From Henricia sp. BOLD:AAB3569 (Eukaryota > Echinodermata > Asteroidea > Spinulosida > Echinasteridae), in contig JBBELK010000378.1 in NCBI GenBank assembly GCA_037783545.1, positions 175,250 through 239,249 of the forward strand: a DNA stretch of 64,000 bases, written 5' to 3'. Below are positions 47,801-62,936 of the stretch, piece after piece. Below the pieces are notes generated by a model. The model was not told the DNA's origin and did no database searches. It saw nothing but the letters and a program-made list of their open reading frames with translations. A program made the position numbers and the translations under genes. Each line of letters starts with the position of its first letter. Position 1 is the first letter of the stretch.

Positions 47801-50800
47801 ACCCAGTTTTTTCTAAACTTGAAATTTCTCTGCCATTTCCCGGCGAAAGTCTGTCAATTTTTTATGACAAGTGCGCAATATAGAGAGTTTAGGGCATGCA
47901 AAATTTGAAGTTCGTCGAACATTTTTCGACCTCCAAATTTGCCGACGTTTGGACCACACTTTGACCAAATTGCCGAGCAAACTGCGGTGCGTTTAACGAC
48001 AGTCTGAATGACTGAGCATGCGCACAACTCAGGAGTACCCCAAAGAGGTGTGTACAGACAGCCACGTTTGCGTGAGAGCAGTCAGGAAGCCTCAACCCAG
48101 TTTTTTCTAAACTTTGAAATTTATCTGCCATTTCCCGGCGAAAGTCTGTCAATTTTTATGACAAGTGCGCATATAGAGAGTTTAGGGCATGCAAAATTTG
48201 AAGTTCGTCGAACATTTATCGACCTCCAAATTTGCCACACTTTGACGCAAATTGCCGAGCCAAACTGCGGTGCGTTAACGACAGTCCGAATGACTGAGCA
48301 TGCGCACGAACTCAGGAGTACCCCAAAGAGGTGTGTACAGACAGCCACGGTTTGCGTGAGAGCAGTCAGGAAGCCTCAACCCAGTTTTTTCTAAACTTTG
48401 AAATTTCTCTGCCATTTCCCGGCGAAAGTCTGTCATTTTTTTATGACAAGTGCGCAATATAGAGAGTTTAGGGGCATGCAAAATTTAAAGTTCGTCGGAA
48501 CATTTTTCGACCTCCAAATTTGCCGACGTTTGGACCACACTTTGACCAAATTGCCGAGCCAAACTGCGGGTGCGTTAACGACAGTCCGAATGACTGAGCA
48601 TGCGCACAACTCAGGAGTACCCAAAGAGGTGTGTACAGACAGCCACGGTTTGCGTGAGAGCAGTCAGGAAGCCTCAACCCAGTTTTTTCTAAACTTTGAA
48701 ATTTCTCTGCCATTTCCCGGCGAAAGTCTGTCAATTTTTTATGACAAGTGCGCAATTAGAGAGTTTAGGGCATGCAAAATTTGAAGTTCGTCGGAACATT
48801 TTTCGACCTCCAAATTTGCCGACGTTTGGACCACACTTTGACCACATTGCCGAGCCAAACTGCGGTGCGTTAACGACAGTCCGAATGACTGAGCATGCGC
48901 ACAACGCAGGTGTACCCCAAAGAGGTGTGGTACAGACAGCCACGGTTTGCGTGAGAGCAGTCAGGAAGCCTCAACCCAGTTTTTTCTAACTTTGAAATTT
49001 CTCTGCCATTTCCCGGCGAAAGTCTGTCAATTTTTATGACAAGTGCGCAATATAGAGAGTTTAGGGCATGCAAAATTTGAAGTTCGTCGGAACATTTTTC
49101 GACCTCTAAATTTGCCGACGTTTGGACCACACTTTGACCTAATTGCCGAGCCAAACTGCGGTGCGTTAACGACAGTCCGAATGACTGAGCATGCGCACAA
49201 CTCAGGAGTATCCCGTAGAGGTGTGTACAGACAGCCACGGTTTGCGTGAGAGCAGTCAGGAAGCTCAACCAGTTTTTTCTAAACTTTGAAATTTCTCTGC
49301 CATTTCCCGGCGAAAGTCTGTCAATTTGTTTATGACAAGTGCGCAATATAGAGAGTTTAGGGGCATGCAAAATTTGAAGTTCGTCGAACATTTTTCGACC
49401 TCCAAATTTCCGACGTTTGGACCACACTTTGACCAATTTGCCGGAGCCAAACTGCGGTGCGTTAACGACAGTCCGAATGACTGAGCATGCGCACAACTCA
49501 GGAGTACCCAAAGAGGTGTGTACAGACAGCCACGGTTTGCGTGAGAGCAGTCAGGAAGCCTCAACCCAGTTTTTCTAAACTTTGAAATTTCTCTGCCATT
49601 TCCCGGCGAAAGTCTGTCAATTTTTTATGACAAGTGCGCAATATAGAGAGTTTAGGGCATGCAAAATTTGAAGTTCGTCGGAACATTTTTCGACCTCCAA
49701 ATTTGCCGACGTTTGGACCACACTTTGACCAAATTGCCGAGCCAAACTGCGGTGCGTTAACGACAGTCCGGAAGACTGAGCATGCGCACAACTCAGGAGT
49801 ACCCCAAAGAGGTGTGTACAGACAGCCACGGTTTTGCGTGAGAGCAGTCAGGAAGCCTCAACCCAGTTTTTTTCTAAACTTTGAAATTTCTCTGCCATTT
49901 CCCGCGAAAGTCTGTCATTTTTTATGACAAGTGCGCAATATAGAGAGTTTAGGGCATGCAAAATTTTGAAGTTCGTCGGAACATTTTCGACCTCCAAATT
50001 TGCCGACGTTGGACCACACTTTGACCAAATTGCCGAGCCAAACTGCGGTGCGTTAACGACAGTCCGAATGACTGAGCATGCGCACAACTCAGAGTACCCC
50101 AAAGAGGTGTGTACAGACAGCCACGGTTTGCGTGAGAGCAGTCAGGAAGCTCAACCCAGTTTTTTCTAAACTTTGAAATTTCTCTGCCATTTCCCGGCGA
50201 AAGTCTGTCAATTTTTATGACAAGTGCGCAATATAGAGAGTTTAGGGCATGCAAAATTTTGAATTCGTCGGAACATTTTTCGACCAAATTTGCCGACGTT
50301 TGGACCACACTTTGACCAAATTGCGAGCCAAACTGCGGTGCGTTAACGACAGTCCGAATGACTGAGCATGCGCTACAACTCAGGAGTACCCCAAAGAGGT
50401 GTGTACAGACAGCCACGGTTTGCGTGAGAGCAGTCAGGAAGCCTCAACCCAGTTTTTTCTAAACTTTGAAATTTCTCTGCCATTTCCGGCGAAAGTCTGT
50501 CAATTTTATATGACAAGTGCGCAATATAGAGAGTTTAGGGCATGCAAAATTTGAAGTTCGTCGGAACATTTTTCGACCTCCAAATTTGCCGACGTTTGGA
50601 CCACACTTTGACCCAAATTGCCGAGCCAAACTGCGGTGCGTTAACGACAGTCCGAATGACTGAGCATGCGCACCAACTCAGGAGTACCCCAAAGAGGTGT
50701 GTACAGACAGCCACGGTTTGCGTGAGAGCATCAGGAAGCCTCAACCCAGTTTTTCTAAACTTTGAAATTTCTCTGCCATTTTCCCGGCGGAAAGTCTGTC

Positions 50801-53800
50801 AATTTTTATGACAAGTGCGCATATAGAGAGTTTAGGGGCATGCAAAATTTAAAGTTCGTCGGAACATTTTTCGACCTCCAAATTTGCCGACGTTTGGACC
50901 ACACTTTGACCAATTGCCGAGCCAAACTGCGGGTGCGTTAACGACAGTCCGAATGACTGAGCATGCGCACAACTCTGGAGTACCCCAAAGAGGTGTGTAC
51001 AGACAGCCACGGTTTGCGTGAGAGCAGTCAGGAAGCCTCAACCCAGTTTTTTTCTAAACTTTGAAATTTCTCTGCCATTTCCCGGCGAAAGTCTGTCAAT
51101 TTTTAATGACAAGTGCGCAATATAGAGAGTTTAGGGCATGCAAAATTTGAAGTTCGTCGGAACATTTTTCGACCTCCAAATTTTGCCGACGTTTGGACCA
51201 CACTTTGACCAAATTGCCGAGCAAACTGCGGTGCGTTAACGACAGTCCGAATGACTGAGCATGCGCACAACTCAGGAGTACCCCAAAGAGGTGTGTACAG
51301 ACAGCCACGGTTTGCGTGAGAGCAGTCAGGAAGCCTCAACCCAGTTTTTCTAAACTTTGAAATTTCTCTGCCATTTCCCGGCGAAAGTCTGTCAATTTTT
51401 ATGACAAGTGCGCAATATAGAGAGTTTAGGCATGCAAAATTTGAAGTTCGTCGGAACATTTTTCGACCTCCAAATTTGCCGACGTTTGGACCACACTTTG
51501 ACCTAATTGCAGAGCCAAACTGCGGTGCGTTAACGACAGTCCGAATGACTGAGCATGCGCACAACTCAGGAGTATCCCGAAGAGGTGTGTACAGACAGCC
51601 ACGGTTTGCGTGAGAGCAGTCAGGAAGCCTCACCCAGTTTTTCTAAACTTTGAAATTTCTGCTGCCATTTCCCGGCGAAAGTCTGTCAATTTGTTATGAC
51701 AAGTGCGCAATATAGAGAGTTTAGGGCATGGCAAAATTTGAAGTTCGTCGAACATTTTTCGACCTCCAAATTTCCGACGTTTGGACCACACTTTGACCAA
51801 ATTGCCGAGCCAAACTGCGGTGCGTTAACGAAAGTCCGAATGACTGAGCATGCGCACAACTCAGGAGTACCCCAAAGAGGTGTGTACAGACCAGCCACGG
51901 TTTGCGTGAGAGCAGTCAGGAAGCCTCAACCCAGTTTTTTCTAAACTTTGAAATTCTCTGGCCATTTCCGGCGAAAGTCTGTCAATTTTTATGACAAGTG
52001 CGCATATAGAGAGTTTAGGGCATGCAAAATTTGAAGTTCGTCGGAACATTTTTCGACCTCCAAATTTGCCGACGTTTGGACCACACTTTGACCAAATTGC
52101 CGAGCCAAACTGCGGTGCGTTAACGACAGTCCGGAGACTGAGCATGCGCACAACTCAGGAGTACCCCAAAGAGGTGTGTACAGACAGCCACGGTTTGCGT
52201 GAGAGCAGTCAGGAGCCTCAACCCAGTTTTTTCTAAACTTGAAATTTCTCTGCCATTTCCCGGCGAAAGTCTGTCAATTTTTTATGACAAGTGCGCAATA
52301 TAGAGAGTTTAGGGCATGCAAAAATTTGAAGTTCGTCGGAACATTTTTCGACCTCCAATTTGCCGACGTTTGGACCACACTTTGACCAATTGCCGAGCCA
52401 AACTGCGGTGCGTTAACGACAGTCCGAATGACTGAGCATGCGCACAACTCAGGAGTACCCCAAAGAGGTTGTGTACAGACAGCCACGGTTTGCGTGAGAG
52501 CAGTCAGGAAGCCTCAACCCAGTTTTTCTAAACTTTGAAATTTCTCTGCCATTTCCCGGCGAAAGTCTGTCAATTTTTTATGACAAGTGCGCATATAGAG
52601 AGTTTAGGGCATGCAAAATTTGAAGTTCGTCGGAACATTTTGTCGACCTCCAAATTTGCCGACGTTTGGACCACACTTTGACCAAATTGCCGAGCCAAAC
52701 TGCGGTGCGGTTAACGACAGTCCGAATGACTGAGCATGCGCACAACTCTGAGTACCCCAAAGTGGTGTGTACAGACAGCCACGGTTTGCGTGAGAGCAGT
52801 CAGGAAGCCTCAACCCAGTTTTTTTCTAAACTTTGAAATTTCTCTGCCATTTCCCGGCGAAAGTCTGTCAATTTTTATGACAAGTGCGCAATATAGAGAG
52901 TTTAGGGCATGCAAAATTTGAAGTTCGTCGAACATTTTTCGACCTTCGCAAATTTGCCGACGTTTGGACCACACTTTGACCAAATTGCCGAGCCAAACTG
53001 TCGGTGCGTTAACGACAGTCCGAATGACTGAGCATGCGCACAACTCAGGAGTACCCCAAAGAGGTGTGTACAGACAGCCACGGTTTGCGTGAGAGCAGTC
53101 AGGAAGCCTCAACTCAGTTTTTTCTAAACTTTGAAATTTCTCTGGCATTTCCCGGCGATAGTCTGTCAATTTTTTATGACAAGTGCGCAATATAGAGAGT
53201 TTAGGGCATGCAAAATTTGAAGTTCGTCGGAACATTTTTCGACCATCCAAATTTGCCGACGTTTGGACCACACTTTGACCACATTGCCGAGCCAAACTGC
53301 GGTGCGTTAACGACAGTCCGAATGACTGAGCATGCGCACAACTCAGGAGTACCCCAAAGAGGTGTGTACATACAGCCACGGTTTGCGTGAGAGCAGTCAG
53401 GAAGCCTCAATCCAGTTTTTCTAAACTTGAAATTTCTCTGCCATTTCCCGGCGAAAGTCTGTCAATTTTTATGACAAGTGCGCAATATAGAGAGTTTAGG
53501 GCATGCAGAAATTTGAAGTTCGTCGGAACATTTGTTCGACCTCCAAATTTGCCGACGTTTGGACCACACTTTGACCACATTGCCGAGCCAAACTGCGGTG
53601 CGTTACGACAGTCCGAATGACTGAGCATGCGCACAACTCAGGAGTATACCGGAAGAGGTGTGTACAGACAGCCACGGGTTTGCGTGAGAGCAGTCAGAAA
53701 GCCTCAACCCAGTCTTTTCTAAACTTTGAAATTTCTCTGCCATTTCCCGGCGAAAGTCTGTCAATTTGTTATGACAAGTGCGCAATATAGAGAGTTTAGG

Positions 53801-56800
53801 GCATGCAAAATTGAAGTTCGTCGGAACATTTTTCGACCTCCAAATTTTCCGACGTTTGGACCCACACTTTGACCAAATTGCCGAGCCAAACTGCGTGCGT
53901 TAACGACAGTCCGAATGACTGAGCATGCGCACAACTCAGGAGTACCCCAAAGAGGTGTGTACAGACAGCCACGGTTTGCGTGAGAGCAGTCAGGAAGCCT
54001 CAACCCAGTTTTTTCTAAACTTTGAAATTTCTCTGCCATTTCCCGCGAAAGTCTGTCAATTTTTATGACAAGTGCGCAATATAGAGAGTTTAGGGCATGC
54101 AAAATTTGAAGTTCGTCGGAACATTTTCGACCTCCAAATTTGCCGACGTTTGGACCACACTTTGACCAAATTGACGAGCCAAACTGCGATGCGTTAACGA
54201 CAGTCCGGAAGACTGAGCATGCGCACATCTCAGGAGTACCCCAAAGAGGTGTGTACAGACAGCCACGGTTTGCGTGAGAGCAGTCAGGAAGCCGTAACCC
54301 AGTTTTTCTAAACTTTGAAATTTCTCTGCCATTTCCGCGGCGAAAGTCTGTCAATTTTTTATGACAAGTGCGCAATATAGAGAGTTTAGGGGCATGCAAA
54401 ATTTGAAGTTCGTCGGAACATTTTCGACCTCCAAATTTGCCGACGTTTGTGACCACACTTTGACCAAATTGCCGAGCCAAACTGCGGTGCGTTAACGACA
54501 GTCCGAATGACTGAGCATGCGCACAACTCAGGAGTACCCCAAAGAGGTGTGTACAGAAAGCCACGGTTTGCGTGAGAGCAGTCAGGAAGCATCAACCCAG
54601 TTTTTTCTAACTTTGAAAATTTCTCTGCCATTTCCCGGCGAAAGTCTGTCAATTTTTTATGACAAGTGCGCATATAGAGAGTTTAGGGCATGCAAAATTT
54701 GAAGTTCGGTCGGAACATTTTTCGACCTCCAAATTTGCCGACAGTTTGGACCACACTTTGACCAAATTGCCGAGCCAAACTGCGTGCGTTAACGACAGTC
54801 CGAATGACTGAGCATGCGCACGAACTCAGGAGTACCCAAAGAGGTGTGTACAGACAGCCACGTTTGCGTGAGAGCAGTCAGGAGCCTCAACCCAGTTTTT
54901 TCTAAACTTTGAAATTTCTCTGCCATTCCCGGCGAAAGTCTGTCAATTTTATATGACAAGTGCGCAATATAGAGAGTTTAGGGCATGGCAAAATTTGAAG
55001 TTCGTCGAACATTTTTCGACCTCCAAATTTGCCGACGTTTGAACGCACACTTTGACCACATTGCCGAGCCAAACTGCGGTTGCGTTAACGACAGTCCGAA
55101 TGACTGAGCATGCGCACAACTCAGGAGTACCCCAAAGAGGTGTGTACATACAGCCACGGTTTGCGTGAGAGCAGTCAGGAAGCCTCAACCCAGTTTTTTC
55201 TAAACTTTGAAATTTCTCTGCCATTTCCCGGCGAAAGTCTGTCAATTTTTATGACAAGTGCGCAATATAGAGAGTTTAGGGCATGCAAAATTTGAAGTTC
55301 GTCGGAACATTTTTCGACCTCCAAATTTGCCGACGTTGGACCACACTTTGACCACATTGCCGAGCCAAACTGCGGTGCGTTAACGACAGTCCGAATGACT
55401 GAGCATGCGCACATACTCAGGAGTATACCGAAGAGGTGTGTACAGACAGCCACGGTTTGCGTGAGAGCAGTCAGAAAGCCTCAACCCAGTTTTTTCTAAA
55501 CTTTGAAATTTCTCTGCCATTTCCGGCGAAAGTCTGTCAATTGTTATGACAAGTGCGCAATATAGAGAGTTTAGGGCATGCAAAATTTGAAGTTCGTCGG
55601 AACATTTTTCGACCTCCAAATTTTCCGACGTTTGGACCACACTTTGACCAAATTGCCGAGCAAACTTGCGGTGCGTTAACGACAGTCCGAATGACTGAGC
55701 ATGCGCACAACTCAGGAGTACCCCAAAGAGGTGTGTACAGACAGCCACGGTTTGCGTGAGAGCAGTCAGGAAGGCCTCAACCAGTTTTCTAAACTTGAAA
55801 TTTCTCTGCCATTTCCCGGCGAAAGTCTGTCAATTTTTTTATGACAAGTGCGCAATATAGAGAGTTTAGGGCATGCAAAATTTGAAGTTCGTCGGAACAT
55901 TTTTCGACCTCCAAATTTGCCGACGTTTGGACCACACTTTGACCAAATTGCCGAGCCAAACTGCGATGCGTTAACGACAGTCCGGAAGACTGAGCATGCG
56001 CACAACTCAGGAGTACCCCAAAGAGGTGTGTACAGACAGCCACGGTTTGCGTGAGAGCAGTCAGGAAGCCTCAACCCAGTTTTTCTAAACTTTGAAATTT
56101 CTCTGCCATTTCCCGGCGAAAGTCTTCAATTTTTTATGACAAGTGCGCAATATAGAGAGTTTAGGGCATGCAAAATTGAAGTTCGTCGGAACATTTTTCG
56201 ACCTCCAAATTTGCCGACGTTTGGACCACACTTTGACCAAATTGCCGAGCCAAACTGCGGTGCGTTAACGACAGTCCGAATGACTGAGCATGCGCACAAC
56301 TCAGGAGTACCCCAAAGAGGTGTGTACAGACAGCCACGGTTTGCGTGAGAGCAGTCAGGAAGCCTCAACCCAGTTTTTTCTAAACTTTGAAATTTCTCTG
56401 CCATTTCCCGGCGAAAGTCTGTCAATTTTTTATGACAAGTGCGCAATATAGAGAGTTTAGGGCATGCAAAATTTGAAGTTCGTCGGAACATTTTCGACCT
56501 CCAAATTTGCCGACGTTTGGGACCACACTTTGACCAAATTGCCGAGCCAAACTGCGGTGCGTTTAACGACAGTCCGAATGAATGAGCATGTGCGCACAAC
56601 TCAGGAGTACCCCAAAGAGGTGTGTACAGACAGCCACGGTTTGCGTGAGAGCAGTCAGGAAGCCTCAACCCAGTTTTTTCTAAACTTTGAAATTTCTCTG
56701 CATTTCCCGCGAAAGTCTGTCAATTTTTTATGACAAGTGCGCAATATAGAGAGTTTAGGGGCATGCAAAATTTGAAGTTCGTCGAACATTTTTCGACCTC

Positions 56801-59800
56801 CAAATTTGCCGACGTTTGGACCACACTTTGACCACATTGCCGAGCCAAACTGCGGTGCGTTAACGACAGTCCGAATGACTGAGGCATGCGCACAACTCAG
56901 GAGTACCCCAAAGAGGTGTGTACATACAGCCACGGTTTGCGTGAGAGCAGTCAGGAAGCCTCAAATCCAGTTTTTTCTAAACTTTGAAATTTCTCTGCCA
57001 TTTCCCGGCGAAAGTCTGTCAATTTTTTATGACAAGTGCGCAATATAGAGAGTTTAGGGCATGCAAAATTTGAAGTTCGTCGGAACATTTTTCCGACCTC
57101 GCAAATTTGCCGACGTTGTGACCACACTTTGACCACATGCCGAGCCAAACTGCGGTGCGTTAACGACAGTCCGAATGACTGAGCATGCGCACAACTCAGG
57201 AGTATAACCGAAGAGGTGTGTACAGACAGCCACGGGTTTGCGTGAGAGCAGTCAGAAAGCCTCAACCCAGTCTTTTCTAAACTTTGAAATTTCTCTGCCA
57301 TTTCCGGCGAAAGTCTGTCAATTTGTTATGACAAGTGCGCAATGATAGAGAGTTTAGGGCATGCAAAATTTGAAGTTCGTCGGAACATTTTCGACCTCAA
57401 ATTTTCCGACGTTTGGACCACACTTTGACCAAATTGCCGAGCCAAACTGCGGTGCGTTAACGACAGTCCGAATGACTGAGCATGCGCACAACTCAGGAGT
57501 ACCCCAAAGAGGTGTGTACAGACAGCCACGGTTTGCGTGAGAGCAGTCAGGAAGCCTCAACCCAGTTTTTTCTAAACTTTGAAATTTTCTCTGCCATTTC
57601 CCGGCGAAAGTCTGTCAATTTTTTATGACAAGTGCGCATATAGAAGAGTTTAGGGCATGCAAAATTGAAGTTCGTCGGAACATTTTTCGACCTCCAAATT
57701 TGCCGACGTTTGGACCACACTTTGACCAAATTGCCGAGCCAAACTGCGATGCGTTAACGACAGTCCGGAAGACTGAGCATGCGCACATCTCAGGAGGTAC
57801 CCCAAAGAGGTGTGTACAGACAGCCACGGTTTGCGTGAGAGCAGTCAGAAGCCGTAAACCCAGTTTTTCTAAACTTTGAAATTTCTCTGCCATTTCCCCG
57901 GGCGAAAGTCTGTCAATTTTTTATGACAAAGTGCGCAATATAGGAGAGTTTAGGGCATGCAAAATTTGAAGTTCGGTCGGAACATTTTTCGACCTCCAAA
58001 TTTGCCGACGTTGGACCACACTTTGACCAAATTGCGAGCCAAACTGCGGTGCGTTAACGACAGTCCGAATGACTGAGCATGCGCACAACTCAGGAGTACC
58101 CCAAAGAGGTGTGTACAGACAGCCACGGTTTGCGTGAGAGCAGTCAGGAAGCATCAACCAGTTTTTTTCTAACTTTGAAATTTCTCTCCATTTCCCGGCG
58201 AAAGTCTGTCATTTTTTATGACAAGTGCGCAATATAGAGGAGTTAGGGGCATGCAAAATTTGAAGTTCGTCGAACATTTTCGACCTCCAAATTTGCCGAC
58301 GTTTGGAACCACACTTTGACCAAATTGCCGAGCCAAACTGCGGTGCGTTAACGACAGTCCGAATGACTGAGCATGCGCACAACTCAGGAGTACCCCAAAG
58401 AGGTGTGTACAGACAGCCACGGTTTGCGTGAGAGCAGGTCAGGAAGCCTCAACCCAGTTTTTCTAAACTTTGAAATTTCTCTCCATTTCCCGGCGAATGT
58501 CTGTCAATTTTATATGACAAGTGCGCAATATAGAGAGTTTAGGGCATGCAAAATTTGAAGTTCGTCGGAACATTTTTCGACCTCCAAATTTGCCGACTTT
58601 TGGACCACACTTTGACCACATTGCCGAGCCAAACTGCGGGTGCGTTAACGACAGTCCGAATGACTGAGCAGAGCGCAGCAACTCAGGAGTACCCCAAAGA
58701 GGTGTGTACATACAGCCACGTTTGCGTGAGAGCAGTCAGGAAGCCTCAACCCAGTTTTTTCTAAACTTTGAAATTTTCTCTGCCATTTCCCGGCGAAAGT
58801 CTGTCAATTTTTTATGACAAGTGCCAATATAGAGAGTTTAGGGCATGCAAATATTTGAAGTTCGTCGGAACATTTTTCGACCTCCAAATTTGCCGACGTT
58901 TGGACCACACTTTGACCACATTGCCGAGCCAAACTGCGGTGCGTTAACGACAGTCCGAATGACTGAGCATGCGCACAACTCAGGAGTACACCGAAGAGGT
59001 GTGGTACAGACAGCCACGGTTTTGCGTGAGAGCAGTCAGAAAGCCTCAACCCAGTTTTTTCTAAACTTTGAAATTTCTCTGCCATTTCCCGGCGAAAGTC
59101 TGTCAATTTGTTTATGACAAGTGCGCAATATAGAGAGTTTAGGGCATGCAAAATTTGAAGTTCGTCGGAAACATTTTTCGACCTCCAAATTTCCGACGTT
59201 TGGACCACACTTTGACCAAATTGCCGAGCCAAACTGCGGTGCTTTAACGACAGTCCGATTGACTTGAGCATGCGCACCAACTCAGGAGTACCCCAAAGAG
59301 GTGTGTACAGACAGCCACGGTTTGCGTGAGAGCAGTCAGGAAGCCTCAACCCAGTTTTTTCTAACTTTGAAATTTCTCTGCCATTTCCCGCGAAAGTCTG
59401 TCAATTTTTTATGACAAGTGCGCAATATAGAGAGTTTAGGGCATGCAAAATTTGAAGTTCGTCGGAACATTTTTCGACCGTCCAAATTTGCCGACGTTTG
59501 GACCACACTTTGAACCAAATTGCCGAGCCTAACTGCGTATGCGTTAACGACAGTCCGAATGACTGAGCATGCGCACAACTCAGGAGTACCCCAAAGAGGT
59601 TGTACAGACAGCCACGGTTTGCGTGAGAGCAGTCAGGAAGCTCAACCCAGTTTTTTTCTAAACGTTGAAATTTCTCTGCCATTTCCCGCGAAAGTCTGTC
59701 AATTTTTATGACAAGTGCGCAATATAGAGAGTTTAGGGCATGCAAAATTGAAGTTCGTCGGAACATTTTTCGACCTCCAAATTTGCCGACGTTTGGACCA

Positions 59801-62800
59801 CACTTTGACCAAATTGCCGAGCCAAACTGCGGTGCGTTAACGACAGTCCGAATGACTGAGCATGCGCACAACTCAGGAGTACCCAAAGAGGTGTGTACAG
59901 ACAGCCACGGTTTGCGTGAGGAGCAGTCAGGAAGCCTCAACCCAGTTTTTTCTAACTTTGAAATTTTCTCTGCCATTTCCCGGCGAAAGTCTGTCAATTT
60001 TTTATACAAGTGCGCAATATAGAGAGTTTAGGGCATGCAAAATTTGAAAGTTCGTCGGAACATTTTTCGACCTCCAAATTTGCCGACGTTGACCACACTT
60101 TGACCAAATTGCCGAGCCAAACTGCGGTGCGTTAACGACAGTCCGAGATGACTGAGCATGCGCACAACTCAGGAGTACCCCAAAGAGGTGTGTACAGACA
60201 GCCACGGTTTGCGTGAGAGCATCAGGAAGCCCTCAACCCAGTTTTTCTAAACTTTGAAATTTCTCTGCCATTTCCCGGCGAAAGTCTGTCAATTTTATAT
60301 GACAAGTGCGCAATATAGAGAGTTTAGGGCATGCAAAATTTGAAGTTCGTCGGAACATTTTTCGACCTCCAAATTTGCGACGTTTGGAACTGCACACTTT
60401 GACCAAATTGCCGAGCCAAACTGCGTGCGTTAACGACAGTCCGAATGACTGAGCATGCGCACAACTCAGGAGTACCCCAAAGAGGTTGTGTACAGACAGC
60501 CACGGTTTGCGTGAGAGCAGTCAGGAAGCCTCAACCCAGTTTTTTCTAAACTTTTGAAATTTCTCTGCCATTTCCCGCGAAAGTCTGTCAATTTTTTATG
60601 ACAAGTGCCAATATAGAGAGTTTAGGGCATGCAAAATTTAAAGTTCGTCGAACATTTTTCGACCTCCAAATTTGCCGACGTTTGGACCACACTTTGACCA
60701 AATTGCCGAGCCAAACTGCGGTGCGTTAACGACAGTCCGAATGACTGAGCATTGCGCACAACTCAGGAGTACCCCAAAGAGGTTGTGGGTTCAGACAGCC
60801 ACGGTTTGCGTGTGTGCAGTCAGGAAGCCTCAACCCAGTTTTTTCTAGAACTTTGAAATTTCTCTGCCATTTCCCGGCGAAAGTCTGTCAATTTTTTTTA
60901 TGACAAGTGCGCATATAGAGAGTTTAGGGCATCAAATTTGAAGTTCGTCGGAACATTTTTCGACCTCCAAATTTGCCGACGTTTGGACCACACTTTGACC
61001 AAATTGCCGAGCCAAACTGCGGGTGCGTTAACGACAGTCCGAATGACTGAGCATGCGCACAACTCAGGAGTACCCAAAGAGGTGTGTACAGGACAGCCAT
61101 CGGTTTGCGTGAGAGCAGTCAGGAAGCCTCAACCCAGTTTTTTCTAAACTTTGAAATTTCTCTGGCCATTTCCGGCGAAATGTCTGTCAATTTTTATGAC
61201 AAGTGCGCAAGTATAGAGAGTTAGGGCATGCAAAATTTGAAGTTCGTCGGAACATTTTTTCGACGCTCCAAATTTGCCGACGTTTGGACCACACTTTGAC
61301 CAAATTGCCGAGCCAGAACTGGCGGTGTCGTTAACGACAGTCCGAATGACTTGAGCATCGTGCCGCACACTCAGGAGTACCCCAAAGGAGGGTGTACAGA
61401 CTGGAAGCCTCAACCCAGTTTTTTCTAAACTTGCAATTTCTCTGCCATTTCTTCCCGGCGAAAGTCTGTCAATTTTTTATGAACCCCAAGTGCGCAATAT
61501 AGAGAGTTTAGGGCATGCAAAATTTGAAGTTCGTCGTAACATTTTTCGACCTCCAAATTTGCCGACGTTTGGACCACTACACTTTGGACCAAATTGCCTG
61601 AGCCAAACTGCGGTGCGTTAACGGACAGTCCGAATGACTGAGCATGCGCACAACTCATGGAGTACCCCAAAGAGGGTTGTGTACAGACAGCCACGGTTGC
61701 GTGAGATGCAGTCAGGAAGCCTCAACCCAGTTTTTTCTAAACTTTGAATTTCTCTGCCAGTTTCCCGGCGAAAGTCTGTCAATTTTTTATGACAAGTGCG
61801 CAATATAGAGAGTTTAGGGCATGGCAAAATTGAAGTTCGCAGGAACATTGTTCGACCTCCAAATTTGCCGACTGTTTGGACCACTCTTGTGACCAAATTG
61901 CCGAGCCCAAACTGTCGGTGCGTTAACGACAGTCCGAATGACTGAGCATGCGCACAACTCAGGAGTACCCCAAAGAGGTGTGTACAGACAGCCACGGTTT
62001 GCGTGAGAGCAGTCAAAGCCTCAACCCAGTTTTTTTCTAACCTTTAAATTTCTCTGCCATTTCCCCCGGCGAAAGTCTGTCAATTTATGACAAGTGCGCA
62101 AGATTGAGAGTTAGCAGGCAAATTTAAAGTTTTCCGTCGAACTTTTTCGACCACCTCCAATTTGCGCGTTTTTTGGACCACACTTTTGACCAAATGCCGT
62201 AGCCAAACTGCGGTGCGTTAACACAGTCCCGAATGACTGAGATGCGCAACAACTCAGAGTACCCCAAAGAGTGAGGGACAGACAGCACGGTTTGCTGAAG
62301 AGCAGTCAGGAGCCTCACCCAGTTTTTTCTAACTTTGAAATTTCCTGCCATTTCCCGGCGAAAGTCCTGTCAATGTTTTTATGACAAGTGCGCATATAGG
62401 AAGTTTAGGGCATGCAAAATTTGAAGTTCGTCGGAACATTTTTCGACCTCCAAATTTGCCGACGTTTGGACCACACGTACCAAATTGCCGAGCCAAACTG
62501 CGTGCGTTTAACGACAGTCCGAAGACTTAGCATGCGCACAACTCAGGAGTACCCCAAAGAGGTGTGTACAGACAGCTAATCGTTTGCGTGTGAGCAGTCA
62601 GGAAGCCTCAACCAGTTTTTTTCTAAACTTTGAAATGTCATCTGCCATTTTCCCGGCGAAAGTCTGTCAATATTTATGACAAGTGCGCAACATAGAGAGT
62701 TTAGGGCAGCAAAATTGAAGTTCGTTACGGAACATTTTTTCGACCTCCAAATTTTGCCGAACGTTTGACCACAACTTTGACCAATTGCCGAGCCAAACCT

Positions 62801-62918
62801 GCGGTGCGTTAACGACAGTCCGAATGACTGAGCATGGTCGCACAACTCAGGAGTAGCCCCAAAGAGGTGTGTAACAGACTGGAAGCCTCAACCACAGTTT
62901 TTTCTAAACTTTGAAATA

Positions 62919-62936
62919 TTTTTTTTTTTTTTTTTT
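62919..62936. other. 18-base T run inside a monomer
   Basis: A run of 18 T replaces the usual TCTC after CTTTGAAAT in a right-arm monomer. No other monomer has it, and it lies in the most error-rich 3 kb of the window. It is most likely a sequencing or consensus artefact. Confidence 0.7.
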